64,000 nt of DNA from Chlorokybus atmophyticus (lineage: Eukaryota; Streptophyta; Chlorokybophyceae; Chlorokybales; Chlorokybaceae), in NCBI GenBank assembly GCA_009103225.1, contig RHPI01001507.1, positions 202,249-266,248 of the forward strand, read 5' to 3'. Below the pieces are notes generated by a model. It ran no database searches and was not told the origin of the DNA. It saw only the letters and a program-made list of their open reading frames with translations. Positions 10,250 to 22,695 of this stretch are shown here, in pieces; positions within the stretch are counted from its first letter, which is position 1; every line of letters starts with the position of its first letter. The position numbers were made by a program, and so were the translations under genes.

Positions 10250-11775
10250 AGAGGAGTGGGGTGAAATATACACCATTGTGTCCTACTTGTGAGTTGGGTT
10301 GTTGTGTGGCGCTGTACAGCTCTCAATGTATGTCTAGCAGCTCTAACATTACTATATAGCGTAGTACGTTGGCGATTGTTGCCAACACAAAACATTGTGT
10401 ACGTCGTTATTGTTGGTCCAACTGTGTGCAACACAGTTGGATAGTTGATACCCTGAAATGACCACTGTGGCTAGCAAGAGTGTGCCTGTGTAACTATCAA
10501 CTATCCAACTGTGTGCAACACAGTTGGATAGTTGATACCCTGAAATGACCACTGTGGCTAGCAAGAGTGTGCCTGTGTAACGCATGTTGCTGGCTGTGCA
10601 GCACGCCAACAATGGTGCAAACTCAGTATCTGAATGCTGAATGCTGCCCCATGTGCAGCTTTTTACACAGTTGTCTATGTTAGAGGTTCTTGCTGGTTTC
10701 GCTTTTAGCTTGCGGGGTTACAAGCGTAGTGTGCACGCATGTGCTCAGCAGATAAAGCTGCAAAATGAAAGTCGTATCATTAATGCAGGTACATCACCTT
10801 GGTGTTGTGCTCCACTCTGTGTTGGCTTGCTGAATGTGCGCGTGTGTGCACTAAACTTGCATTGCTATTATAGTCTATACATATACATAGTAACTGACTG
10901 TGGAGCTGTCACTACCGTACAAGACGCTCTTCTTATGAAACTGGTCGTACATAATCTAGTATATCATCGAAGTACGTAGTGTTTTAATAAGCACATCCGT
11001 GTGTACCTGTTGATTCAGCTGTGCGCTTAGTGTACAGGATGCTGCCAGTAGTGTTTAAAATGTTGTGCGTGCGGTGCATGTGATGTTGTCACTGCCTGAA
11101 TGCATGTCCTATGCATGCGTGCATGAGCGTTGATGACATATCAGAACACTTGCAAGGCAAAAACGATAGCATTCTCAGCTGCAGTCATCTTGCCACTACG
11201 TTTGTGCGTATGCATAAGTGAGATATTTCATGGCAGCAACGTCATGTCACACCATTGCATCAGTGCATTGCGTTAGTAACCATAGGTGTCCACACATCAA
11301 ACACAGTTGCGGCAAATGCAACTCATGCTGATGCAGCGGCAGTCCGTGTATAGCATGCATGTATCGTCGTATGGTTTTGCAAATGTACTTGTGCAATGCT
11401 AGCTACACAGTAGTAATCGCAAACCAAAATGTTCGTGCAAAATAACGAAACTCCAGTAGTGTTACACATGTGTCCCCATCCTTTACTTGAAGCTACTATC
11501 TACAGAAGAGCGTCTCCCGAGTATCGTTGCCAGTCACAGGATTGGTGCTGCATTGCAAGGGAAATGCACACAGTGGTCAGGAGAACAACAGTGACAATCA
11601 TTGGGTTTGTGTCTTATATACAATTGACTGTGTAATCTCAAAGTACACGTGCTCAGGCATCAGTGCATGTGTTAGCATGGTGTGCATTGCGCAGGGGTCA
11701 TAGCTATCTGTTGCCGCTCACATGCACGTGCCAACTTTAGCACACATGCACGCGCATGAGCACGTGCACACAAGC
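10250..11775. other. Intergenic region between convergent amylase and pentapeptide genes
   Basis: The amylase (+) and pentapeptide gene (-) end towards each other here. Apart from the duplicated foldback at 10418-10581 I see no gene. Short open frames such as 10641-10979 and 11429-11635 lack recognisable features. Confidence 0.6.
10418..10581. repeat. 87-bp-period tandem duplication containing a perfect 20-bp hairpin
   Basis: A 77-bp unit beginning CCAACTGTGTGCAACACAG occurs at 10418-10494 and again at 10505-10581 with no differences seen. At the junction, 10495-10514 and 10518-10537 form a perfect 20-bp inverted repeat with a 3-nt loop. It lies about 170 bp past the amylase stop codon, so it may be in the 3' untranslated or termination region. 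Confidence 0.9.
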
Positions 11776-13657
11776 TTACCCCTTGGCGCTCTTGCATAGG
11801 AGCTTGCGCTGATCGTCCCGCAGCAGCACATCCGTAAAATCTGCCAAATACAGCATTCACAATGATCAACGCATGCAAGACCTTGCATAGCAACCCCACA
11901 TACTGGCTAATGACATTCGCAAACGTGATGGACAAACCCACGTCAAGTCACGAAGAGCAACTACTGGTTATCACACCTGCGCCTTCAACAATGGCCTCCT
12001 TGAATTGCGTGTTGCCCGTCACAAACGCGCCCGTCAAGTCGGCATTCGTGAAATTTGTCTGCGCATAACACATCAATAACCAACGGGCATTGATAGGCTT
12101 ATCGACACATCAGTGATGCGATACAACTCCGCTCCATACTCTGAAAGCGTTGGCAAGGGACAAGTCTGCCGTGCGCATGTCAGTGTTGCTGAAGTCAGCT
12201 CCTGTGCAGTGAACACGTGTTGTTGTGTGGACGTGAAGCCGCATGAGGTAAAGCAAACAGCAAACAGGTGTTGATTACCAAGATAAATTGATAGTACACA
12301 CTTGCTGCCATGCAAGCGAGCTTGCTACTATACAAAGACAATGCACTCTTCCAAACAAACACCAAATCACTCATCGACCCACAAAGAAGGCAAAACGCAG
12401 CAAGGCAGAAAGTGATACCTGTCAAGTCGGCGTCGAAGAAAGTTGCACCAACCAGCTTGGCTCCAGCAAGATTGGCCTGCCGCAGCACAGACTACGCACA
12501 TGCACACGCAGCTTTGAGTAAAGTACCACTTGATACAACCACAAACCACAGCCCGATGGTGGTGACGCGTGTACGCTCATGTGCGTGTGTCTGTGCGCGT
12601 GCGCGTGTGCGAGTGCATGTGCGCATGTGTGTGCATACGCTCATGTACCCGTGCACGTGCACGCACGTGCGTGCGTGCGCGCATACGTGCGTGTGCGCAT
12701 GTTTGAGCCTGTGTGCGTCTTGCCTTACCGTCTTAAAATCTGCTTTTGTGAGGTCGAGTCCGTGGAAGTCCTGCCCAGTCAGGTCCTGCCCGCGCGTCAC
12801 TTTCTGACCCATGGGACCACCGCCCTGTTGTGCAGAGGACAATGACAAAGCATGTCAGCACGTACACAAAAATGCATGCATGACCACAGTCGCATGGGCG
12901 CACACGCACGCACGCATGCATGCAGCGATCGAGTTGTGTTGCAGCGCGTGTGACGATGACGCGCGCGCCTCTTTGGCTATGCCAATCAACAGCTACTGTC
13001 CGCAGACAAACAACAAGCATGTGCACAAACAACGACAGCTACATGATGCTATGCTGAATCCCCAATTGCACCAAACAAGGCCGAAAACAGGCACTGCATT
13101 CAGCATTGTGGACAAGCGTGTGTGAACGTGCATGCGTGCCAACCTTGTAAGCAAGAGATGGCTCCGCAAAGGCCAACGACAACGCCACAGCGGCGGCGGC
13201 GGCGGCGGCAGCGAAGCCTGGCAGAGACGAAGCAAACGAGGGAGCCTGCTGCTGCTGCTGCGGCTTCTCCTCCGCGCAGTCCTGTTAAGTGTGATAATCA
13301 CCCACATGCACGATCATCATGAGAATGTTTCACACATGAACAGTAGACAGTAGAGCAACAACAACAACAACAACACTAGCAACAGTAATGGCAACAGCAC
13401 GCTTGTATAACCTTCAAGGAGCATGCTACAGCCCGCCGCCCGGCCTTCACCCTGCACGCACAACAACACTGAAAACCTATAAGCAGCCAGCCAAGGCCCA
13501 GGCCTGGTCTGGCCTCGCCTAGCCTGGTCAGGCCTGGTCCATCCCAGGTTGGTTCTCACCGTGCATGCGTGGGCGCTGAGTTGCGCCTCAGCGGCAGCGT
13601 GCTGCTGGTGGTGCGGGTGGCGAGAGCGACTGCGGAGACGACGCCGCCGGCGGCCAT
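11776..13657 (-). CDS. Thylakoid-lumen pentapeptide repeat protein
   Basis: Eight exons join in phase on the minus strand: 13560-13657, 13412-13451, 13144-13281, 12729-12824, 12419-12491, 12140-12201, 11977-12058 and 11776-11840, giving 217 residues. Residues 1-46 look like a stromal transit peptide (MAAGGVVSAVALATRTTSS). Residues about 47-92 hold an Ala-rich hydrophobic stretch ending LAFAEPSLA, which resembles a lumen-transfer signal. A run of pentapeptides follows (ADFKT, ANLAG, AKLVG, ADLTG, ADFSN, ADLSL), then the C-terminal block DFTDVLLRDDQRKLLCKSAKG found in plant lumenal pentapeptide proteins of the TL15/TL17 type. The TAA at 11776 overlaps a consensus splice donor (GG|GTAAGC), so a further 3' exon restoring the longer plant C-terminus cannot be excluded. 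The biochemical role of this family is poorly known. Confidence 0.88.
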
Positions 13658-13659
13658 GA

Positions 13660-14638
13660 CGAGGACGACGACGACGAGAACGACGACGACAAAGAGGAAG
13701 AAGAGGCTAAGCAGGTGATGCTGATGTCAGCAGCGAGGGTTTTGCGCGCAGGTTTTAGGACACAATAAGTCTGATGAGCATGATGATTGGGAAAATAAGA
13801 GGAAAAGCATAGAAAAAGGAAGGAGATTGGGATCGCTGGTCACTAACTCAGTGGCATGCAACTGCTAGCCACAAAGTTCAATATGAATTTCTTATTAAGT
13901 GTGTAGTTATCTAGTGTACACTTTCCACAACACTGCATGAAATGGATATTCGCCTGCATGCGTTGCATGTTCACTTTTTACTTTATTATGTTCATCAACG
14001 GTAATAGCTTTCAACAAGTAATGATATAAATTCTTGAGACATGCTGTATACCAATTCATGTCATGTAAAATTACCGTGAAATTCTAAACACATGCTTCGA
14101 TGTTTACAAGTATAAATATAGTTTCTCAGCCAACAAATTTCCTTAAAAATACTCGCAATATATAAACCCCTTATGATTCTCTTAAGTCATATAAAAGACA
14201 CTTTCCAAAGAATATTTCATTCATTTCACTATGCTAAACATAAGCTATGTTGACATGGCTGATGCAATAAAGTTATTTACCACTTACTTTTAATGAAATA
14301 ACAAGATGAAGTTGTTGCTGACAAGCCTTATCAAACTCAATCATCTATGCGTCAGCATGAGTCCTTGAGTGTGAGTGTACGTTGCCACATTTCCAACAAC
14401 AACTTCGTGGATAATTCTGTTGCAATAAAAGTTTTTGAAGTAATTGTTCAAGCTGAATGCCCTCATTCGATGTCCTCCCCATACTTTTGTGCATCTCTTA
14501 AGGGATTATATTGTGCTTTGCACATTATTATGGTACAAGGTATATGCACCGCCGCGTATAGCCGGGCTGCGGCGGTTATAACCTTATTGATCATCGCGCG
14601 TTACTGAGAAGAGAATACCGATATGGGCGACTATGGGG
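13660..14638. other. AT-rich intergenic region
   Basis: Upstream side of the pentapeptide gene. It starts with GAC/GAG-rich sequence and then becomes AT-rich from about 13.8 to 14.5 kb. No gene, RNA or clear repeat was recognised. Confidence 0.5.
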
Positions 14639-14895
14639 GTCATGTTAGATGCAATACCCCATCAATCGGGTTTTTGAGGCATTCTCCAAACCGCTTACGC
14701 TCGTCCTGCCCTCTTGCACTTCCACCTAGCCAGTGGGATTGGAGACATTTTCCAAGGAGCTCACGCTTGTCTTGCAACTCAGTGTACTTGCGCCTATCAA
14801 TGAGCTCGTGGGTGTAGCTTGCCCCTACCGTAATCGAGTTGTCTGGCTGTGCTATGCTTGATTCGAGTGTTCCGATGCATTCACAACATCAATCA
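14639..14895 (-). CDS. Unrecognised coding-like open frame
   Basis: An open minus-strand frame of about 83 codons ends at TGA 14639. Its composition is protein-like: GASYTHELIDRRKYTELQDK, then LGKCLQSHWLGG and KRFGECLKNPIDG. There is no methionine near its upstream end, so it would be a terminal exon or a fragment of a larger or decayed (possibly mobile) element. It lies about 250 bp downstream of the mTERF stop on the same strand. No family was recognised. Confidence 0.35.
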
Positions 14896-15145
14896 ACCTG
14901 CAGACACGATTGCACACTCACACCATCACCACATGTTCCAGACTATGTGTGTGAATATAGAGTAAGTATAGATTGGATACTATCACACCACACATGTCCC
15001 CAAACGCACATCGCTCAGCACACCACACACACCACACCATCATCGTCATAACCACCCCATTGTCGTCTTACTGTTGCTGCGATTTAACCCACTGCCCTCG
15101 TCACCACAACGTCCAGCACCCGTTCCCGCCAGCGCAGCGTCCGCC

Positions 15146-16663
15146 TCAATACCTGCCGGTCCCAGGCAGCACCTCACCGTCGCACTTGTGGCGCGCCTTC
15201 TCACGCTCCTGTTGCCATTGAGCAAACTCCGGAAACTTTTCTTGCCATGAGGCTGCAGGACAGCTGAGGGCTGTTATGGTTGTTATACGAACTTCATGCT
15301 GCCGACAAAACAACAACCGGTCTAACACGCCATCTGAGCAGGTCGAAGCCTTCCGCCAGGCCCACAATGTCCATGTACTGCGCTCGATGTTGCTGAAGTC
15401 GGTCGCTAACCGCTTACAGCGTGTTTCAACCGCAAGCGACGACATGCGGACGACCACTCTTGGATCACTCAAGAAAAGCCGCAGTGCAAGGCCCCTGCTG
15501 CCTAGCTTGTAAGATTCATACATGTCCATGAGAGTCTCAAGCTTGCTGCGCACGGCAGCACTGTTGCAGTAAAGTAGTTCCGGGCAGCGTTTTACCAAAC
15601 GGACCAACTGAGCATGGTCCATCGCTAGGAAAGCCCGCCAATCAGCAACTTTTTCAGCCACAACGTCTGGCGACCGTGCTAGGACACGAGGAGTGTTGTG
15701 CAGCATGGCGACAAGTTCGTCGTCGCTCAAACTCAGACATGCTTTCAGCTCCGCCATGTTTGTCGCAAGACTCTCAGGAGATTTACTGATAAGATCAGGC
15801 CAGAGTATTCTTGTCGTGCTTGCACCAGGAAATAACTTGCGCATCTGTGGTACAATTTGTTGACCACATTCAATTGTGATCCACATTGTGTATTGACCAT
15901 AATCACAAAATGTTAAAGCTTGGTCAAATGGCATGGCATACCTCATGTATGCGCCGTTCAAGCTCCGTGCGGTTGCGGAATAAGGACCTAGTTTTCCCTT
16001 GTCTCATGAACATCTCCACCCGTGGCGCAGAGAGAGATAAACCCTGCCAGAACTGGCGCATAGCGGTTTGCTCGCTTTCTGACCATGGGGGCAGAGGCTG
16101 TCCCCCCCTCTTTCTTGCTGGCAACTTGTAAGCAAACAAATCTGTTGGTACTGGTCAACTCGAAGACAACGGGTTGCAGTTGATAAACTCATGCGTCTCA
16201 CGCAAAGTAGCTCACCGCGTTGCTCTTGTCCTCCTGATCGTTGTTGAGAGTTGCACTGCATGTGATGTGCAATCGTTCTGCAACGTTGGTATGGTGTCTC
16301 CGCCTGACACCATACCCGCAAGCTTTGTGTTGTGAGCCGTGCTGACATTGGTCAAACAGCAAACACACGAGCAGCAGGCAGACATAATGTGTGACTCTGG
16401 CGTGCAGCAGCTCACTTGTGTGCAGAATGGTACAACCGCGGTGTTGTCACTCTGACTGTGGCAGCTTTTCTTTGGCCAGGTTTGTGTGACAGCGCCGGAA
16501 CTTGCACTGGCAAACAGTCGCATCAAGTCAACTGGCAAGCCACGTGCAGTGTGTTGACAAAAGGGACTTGCACAAGCAGGCTGGCATTTGCTTATCGGGA
16601 CTTACCAGCGTTAATCTTTGATGCGCTGCACGGAGAGTGCTGGATGAGGTAGGTTGGCCCCAT
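15146..16663 (-). CDS. mTERF-family organellar protein
   Basis: Five phase-consistent exons on the minus strand: 16606-16663, 16416-16506, 16216-16255, 15942-16124 and 15146-15844, giving 356 residues. The N-terminus (MGPTYLIQHSPCSASK, then KPGQRKAATVRVTTPRLYHS) is basic and Ser/Thr-rich, as expected for a mitochondrial or plastid presequence. The body carries repeated mTERF-type helical units with the typical proline-leucine phrases: LWPDLISKSPESLATNM, LVAMLHNTPRVLARSP, LVRLVKRCPELLYCN and LRLFLSDPRVVVRM. mTERF proteins bind nucleic acid and regulate organellar transcription, splicing or rRNA maturation. Which organelle this one serves is not evident. The last exon is large and contains nearly all the repeats. 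Confidence 0.85.
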
Positions 16664-18582
16664 GTTGGAAGTGAACGTGGGAGGTAAGCTTCACCCAGTT
16701 GTAGCGCACCAACCAGCTAACCCATGCAGTGCTTGACAATGCTGCAGCAGAGACAAAATCGTCAGATTGCACCATGGCACTCAATAAGGTACTTGCCATC
16801 AGCCATGCATTGCATTGAAGGCAGCATGGCTAGGTTGATAGGTTCCGAGTGTACATCGACTGTGATCCAACCTACATGAGTAGAACGTGACCGTGCTTAC
16901 TCAAACTGCGGCACTGGCTCTACAATCGAATGCACGAAGCTAGTCAGGTGGTCTGCTTCAAGAGCACACATGTCCAAGAGGAGACGACATACGCAGCACT
17001 GTATGTGGAACTCAACAAACAGCAAATGCAACAGACTCGTGCAGCACAGCGTGTCATAGCAGCACAAGCTGCAATTTGTTGCAACCAAAAGATTCGCATG
17101 CAGGACAAGCGCACTGTCTGTAAGCGAGCTAGGATGACAAACAATAGCTGAGTAATTAGTGGATTTGGTAAGATGCGACGCATGCAGCACAAGACATGCA
17201 TGTAAGCTGCATGTCACACAACATCTTGTCAAAGACATCTCGCAAACTGCGTCTGTCACACAGGCGGTTTGTGAGCTTTGCAACCACGCTGACTGAAGCA
17301 GTGCACAAGCACTACTGACAGCCATAGCAGCAGCACCACTTGCATGGCATACCACTGAAGGAAGTTGCCGGGTCCTGCTGCTGTCCACTGTCCTGTCAAG
17401 GCAGGCCATGCATGCCTGCGGGGCTTATCCCGCCCCCACCACCGCCCCCGCTGGCCATGCCCGTGCAGCCCATAACGTCCATAACCAGGCAGCCAGCATG
17501 CTTGGCACAAACCGTGGCTGGCACCCACCGCCACAGCCGCCCACAACACCGCCGCTGCCAACAACAATATCGCTGCCTTCCCTAGTCTTGCTTGCTATGC
17601 ATGTCAGTGCCGTTGTCCACGGCTTGGGCGCCGTGGGCGCTGGCGGTGGTTGCTGAGGCAGCTGCTGCTGTGGGAGATGATGTGGGAGGCAACGACGAGC
17701 ATGCTGCCGCCTGGGGGTTGTCACGGGCGACATGGCTGTCAGGAGCGGGCGGAGGAAGAGGACAGAGCATCTTTCGCGCAGAGTGTGGTGTATACACATA
17801 TGCCTGCGCTACATAGCGCCTCTGCTGCACAGATTGTCGACACCATGCACACTCTTGCCTGCTGTCCGCTTTACTTTGCTGGTGTTGTGGTCTGTTAGCT
17901 TGGCTACTATAGTCAGGCTAGCGCTGCTCTGGCCCACCAAATCTTGTGAATGCAACTGTTGTTGTGCGTGATTGCAATTGCATATATTCTTCATCTACTT
18001 GCTTTATAGCACGAACACACGCTTGCTGTAGTAGTAATGAGGGAGATATATGTAGAAGAGCAATACGATGGGTAGCATTGTAGTTACAATGACTACACGC
18101 TTTACCTGACACGAAAGGCCACGGATGACTTGAGCAATGCACTTCATGTCTAGCTGTGGGTGGACATCCAACTTCGCTTTCGTATGATGGTGGCGGCAAT
18201 ACTCGTGCATTTGCAAAGGCTGTGGCACCAAAGCATAACATGCTACCTGTAACACGCAGCCAGCCAATCACCAAGACATTGCTCATGGGGGCAAGTTGCA
18301 GAGAACAGCTCGCCGCCACATCCTTGCATGACCTCAACCCTGCACCCTGCAATAGCCTACCACCACCCCTACCAAAACCTACAGCCTGCTACAGCAGCAA
18401 GCCCACAACTTGCCTTAAAGCAATTGATGTCCACATGACGACACTTATGCACAACACAACAAACCATTGGCCATCACCATCACGCCTTGGCAGCAGTAAG
18501 CAGCAGCGTACCCTTTCTGCAACTGGCTTGTTGGGATGTGTATTTGTGTGTGAGTGAGAGTGTGTGGTGTTGTGTGTCTTCA
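16664..18582. other. Unresolved region with overlapping open frames on both strands
   Basis: About 1.9 kb lies between the mTERF start and the eIF2-gamma stop. It holds open frames longer than chance makes common: minus 16897-17409 (170 codons), minus 17425-17799 (124), minus 17918-18352 (144) and plus 18156-18557 (133). A minus-strand segment ending at a CAG|GTAAAG donor near 18105 (LDVHPQLDMKCIAQVIRGL) and another ending at a stop at 17809 (SLTIVAKLTDHNTSKVKRT) look coding. I could not join them in phase or recognise a domain. A small gene may lie here, but no model is supported. Confidence 0.35.
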
Positions 18583-21500
18583 TCAAGCGCTGTTCAAAGG
18601 TAGCCTCAGCCCCTTTTGGATCTGACCCCACCCGATGAGTCGCCAATGCTTCTCAACACGCCTCGACAGGGCAATCTTCTCGCCCTCTTTGGTGCATACA
18701 GGTGATGTCAGCTGCAGCTTTGCAAGATCCGACTTGACGGCCAACACGCGCGCGCCGGTGCACATTGAACCGATGTTGAGCATGAGCACCTCACCCTTCC
18801 CAAGCTTCGCCACCTGCAAGCACATCAGCAGGCTTGGATGCAGGCTCAAACCACAGCTGAGGCACATGTACATGCAGCAATCGCAGCCAAAACAGCAGTG
18901 AAACTCCTTATATACGAATTGCACTGCAGCAGTGCATGCATGTGACTAAGAGAATAAGTGACTCACTGAAGAACTGAGTGAATGAATGCATCTATGCACG
19001 AATAACTAAATGAGCGAACCAGAGAGCAGTGAATAACGGACGCAGAGAAAGCGAGCAGCTGCATGCCCTCACCTTGCCACCCTTTTCTGAACCCATAGTC
19101 CGCACACCCAGCAATCTTCTCAAGAGGAAAAAGTTCACTTCCAGCTCTGTGAAGACATCAGGGAGCTTGCCAACCTCGCCCAACACCTGCGCAATGAACA
19201 CATTTGTCATGGATATGAACATATCAAGGTACAAACTGTATGCATCAGCAACAAAACAGCTTCCATACCTGTCCTACAAGTCGATCAGCACGAGTCAAGG
19301 TGGGATCAATTGTTGTGCCGACACCGATAAGTCCACCCGGCACAGCGTACTGAAGCTCGTTTGATTCAGCAAAAAGACTGACGATTCGGCTGCGGATTGG
19401 CGTGCACTTCAAGCGGCCTTCGCTGTCCTTGGAGACAATGCCCGGACGCACTTCAATCTCTTGACCCATTTTCAACACACCCTGCCATAATAACGTTGAT
19501 CAGTCAGTGAACAAGTGCCAGTCAGCTTCAGATTGACTGAATATGAGTGAGTAACTGTGCATGCCCGCGCACGAGAGCTTGCACGCAGTGGATATGTTTG
19601 TACTGTAGCACACTCATTTGCTTGGTCATCCGCAAAGTACATGTGACAGGTACCTGCAGGATAGAGCCTCCAGCCACTCCGCCTTTAATATCGTCCACCT
19701 CAGCACCAGGCTTATTCACATCGAATGATCGAATGACAATCATCTGTGGTGCGGAAACAAAGTCCCTCACTGGAACGGGGATCTGCAAAACCAAAGACGC
19801 AACAGAAGTCAGCACAGCGACATACTCCTTCAGACAAGAAGAACACACATGCATGGCAGTCTGTATCAGTGACAGACACGCAGGTTGACATGTCTGTACA
19901 TTCACCGACATACCTGTCTATACATGCCTGTGCGAGCACGCATGGCATGCATGTGTGCAAGCATGTGCGTGTATGCAGCTTTCATGTCGTGCAACCATGT
20001 GCATAGCCATAGCAACAACCAGCTGCTACTGTTGAATGACATATACGCTCTAAGCATCCTGACACCAAGCACCTTGCCAAACAGAATGCACGCACTGACC
20101 TTCTTTGCGATGTACTCGCAAACAACATCAATGTTGTACTTAAGCTGCGCGGAGATGGGGATGATGGGAGCACCATCGGCAATCGTTCCCTGAATAAACT
20201 TCTCAATCTCTTCATGTTGGTTCGCTGCACTCGACTCCTGGATCAGATCCACCTGTGGGAAGGAACACACTTACAATCAGCCACAAGCCTACATAACAAC
20301 GAGTTATTCACCACCATCAACAATGAACAGAATGCGCACCTTATTCTGCAAGATCAGTATGTGTTTCAGTCGCATAATTTCAACAGCAGCAAGATGTTCG
20401 CTTGTCTGGGGCTGCGGGCACGTCTCATTGCCGGCAATGAGGAGGAGCGCCCCGTCCATGACGGCCGCGCCGTTAAGCATGGTAGCCATGAGAATGTCGT
20501 GGCCCGGGCAATCAACGAAGGACACATGACGTATCAACCGCATCCGGCTTGGGGGGCCACCCGCCGCATGAGACTCGCACAATGGGGCATCCTCTTTGGC
20601 ACTCCCATACGCTCTGCAAGTCAACAATAACCTTTACCTCATGTGCATGCCTCATGCGCGCATAACAGCATAACAGACTGCACAAACAAAGCTTGCCAAG
20701 AGAGTCACACATGCTTGCATACATGCAAAGCAGATTACATGACAAGTGGCCAGTATTGAGCAAATGTGGTAAGCCAACCAATGCATACCTAGCTACTATG
20801 TAAGCGACAGAGAACGTGGTTAAGCAGATTGATGCTGCAGACCAACATACAGGCACGCATGGTCGACAAGTATAGGTATTGTGAACTGACTGTGTTCACA
20901 GCAACATCATGCACATAGGGTCAGAAGCCAACAACATCACTGCAAGTTTGATGCACATACTTGTAGCACGATGGCCGTGGGCATCGCTCATCCTCGCACT
21001 TGTAGATTTTTGCATTTGCATAGCCAAGCTTGATGGTAATGTTGCGCTCGAGCTCGTTCTTGAATCGCACAGTCTGCAGGACGGAAAGACAGCCAACATT
21101 CAAAGATAGTGTTGGCAAGACAGTGTGGATACACATGTAAGCATGCGGAACCACATGGCAACCATTGCTTGCGCATACTGGACAGCTGCATGCAACGCTG
21201 AACACAACACATGACACAAGTGCATCGCACAACAACAACTGCAGCTTGTGTACTACGCGAGTACTACGCGAAATAATAGTAAAGAATAACGACAATGTTC
21301 AATGTCAAGGTCTGACCTGCGAAGACTGCATGCAACTGAAGTGTTTGCAACGCTGCACTGCACGCAGGATGCACTACACATGCATACGTAATAAGATGGC
21401 AAATCTGTGGCGTGCATGCATGATGCTTCGAACATGCATGTGGCAGATCTACGACATCCAACTATGCAACGCCGTTGACAGATTAAACATAGAAAAGCAT

Positions 21501-21820
21501 ATAAGCATGGACTGTAGCAACACAGTCTAATGACCGGAAAAACCATACCTGTACGCCAGAGATAGCCTTTACAACTGTGGACTTGCCGTGGGCCACATGC
21601 CCGATAGTGCCTGCAGCGAAGGACACAAGTCAAGTCAGCAATCCAACAAGTCGAATGACAGCCAAACGCTTGCATGCTTGCTGCAACGTAGAACCTTACG
21701 AAACTGCAACCTACCTATATTGATAGTAGCCTGGCGGGAGATAACTTCTGGGCTGAGCGGATTCAGCTGAGTAACGTCAAGCTTTGACAAGTCCTGCTCT
21801 AGCAACCCTTTCTTCGACAT
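18583..21820 (-). CDS. EIF2G: Translation initiation factor eIF2, gamma subunit
   Basis: GTPase subunit of eIF2 that carries initiator Met-tRNA to the 40S ribosome in the cytosol. Nine phase-consistent exons: 21715-21820, 21549-21610, 20961-21073, 20340-20613, 20100-20252, 19654-19782, 19269-19481, 19073-19186 and 18583-18813, giving 464 residues, the usual eIF2-gamma length. The P-loop GHVAHGKST is at 39-47, the Cys-rich insert [15 protein letters not shown] follows near 80-94, DCPGHD is at 128-133 and NKVD at 184-187. The phrase [20 protein letters not shown] is diagnostic of this subunit. Domains II and III follow, with [18 protein letters not shown] and a C-terminal HWRLIGWG. All key motifs are intact, so it should be functional. 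Introns contain CA/TG-rich spacers. Plant-type telo-boxes lie upstream. Confidence 0.97.
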
Positions 21821-21950
21821 GCTGACTAGCACTGACAGCTGCTCAACTGAGCAGCACCACTCGAGCTTTCTTCCCTACACCCACAGTCACCCTGCAGACC
21901 ACCGGCCAAGACCAGACCAACAGCCTACCAGGCGAAGCCAGCACTGGGCT

Positions 21951-21959
21951 AAACCCTAA
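21951..21959 (+). promoter_or_regulatory. Telo-box upstream of eIF2-gamma
   Basis: AAACCCTAA, about 130 bp upstream of the eIF2-gamma start codon. Telo-boxes of this sequence are enriched in plant promoters of translation-machinery genes. Confidence 0.5.
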
Positions 21960-22111
21960 TTGCTCAGTCTCTCAGCGCTGCTCCACTTGACCTCAACCCA
22001 AGCAAGCACACCCCGTCCAACCTCAGATCAAGCCTCCTTGTCCTTGTCCTCCTCCTTCTGATCCTTCTCCTCCGCCGCCGCCTCCGCCCCCTTCGCCTCC
22101 GCCGCCGCGGG

Positions 22112-22120
22112 TTAGGGTTT
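22112..22120 (-). promoter_or_regulatory. Second telo-box, opposite orientation
   Basis: TTAGGGTTT (AAACCCTAA on the minus strand), 160 bp beyond the first. The pair lies in inverted orientation across the presumed eIF2-gamma promoter, within a CT/GCC-rich stretch. Confidence 0.45.
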
Positions 22121-22232
22121 TGTTCTGTCGGCGACTTATTTTGCTTGGTTATAGTATTGTGTGCATTGTTAACCGTAAATTGAGTACTTCTTCAGTTAGA
22201 TCTGATCTCAGATTACAGTTAGTTTGAAGCCT

Positions 22233-22235
22233 GAT

Positions 22236-22269
<34 letters not shown>

Positions 22270-22695
22270 GAAGGGAGCTCTGCGTTGCTTGTGGGGACCG
22301 CATGAGGATTACGAGGACGAGGAGGACGAAGAGGAGGAGAAGGACGGAAAGGCTGGTTGGGAGAGACTATTGACTGCGGCGTTTGAGCACGTAAGTTGCA
22401 GTGGTGCTTACGGGCCGGGTGGCTTCAGGGTTTTGGTGCTTTGCCTAGTCTAATGCCGTCCACGTGCTTATTATTGACTATTGCCGCTTGCCGAACTGGT
22501 TATCGTGTTTACCGTGTCATCGTTATGATCGTGCTTTAGGCCGGTGTCTATTATGCAAAATGTGCCAATCTTCGGTCGCGACCTTCTCTGTTGGGAAGCC
22601 ACATCTAAATCTGTTGAAATGCCAACAAAGGCAGTAGAGCTTGTTTGGGACCTACGTAGTAATCCATTGTTACGGCGCAAGCGGCATTGACTACA
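22233..22695 (+). other. CGG repeat followed by acidic open frame; gene uncertain
   Basis: A (GGC)n run (about 22235-22266) leads into a plus-strand frame encoding an acidic stretch (HEDYEDEEDEEEEKDGKAGW) that ends at a consensus GAGCAC|GTAAGT donor near 22391. No ATG is found between the upstream stop and the repeat. A second open stretch at about 22553-22687 begins MQNVPIFGRDLLCWEA. I cannot connect these into a supported gene. They may be the 5' part of a transcript or a decayed element. Confidence 0.3.
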
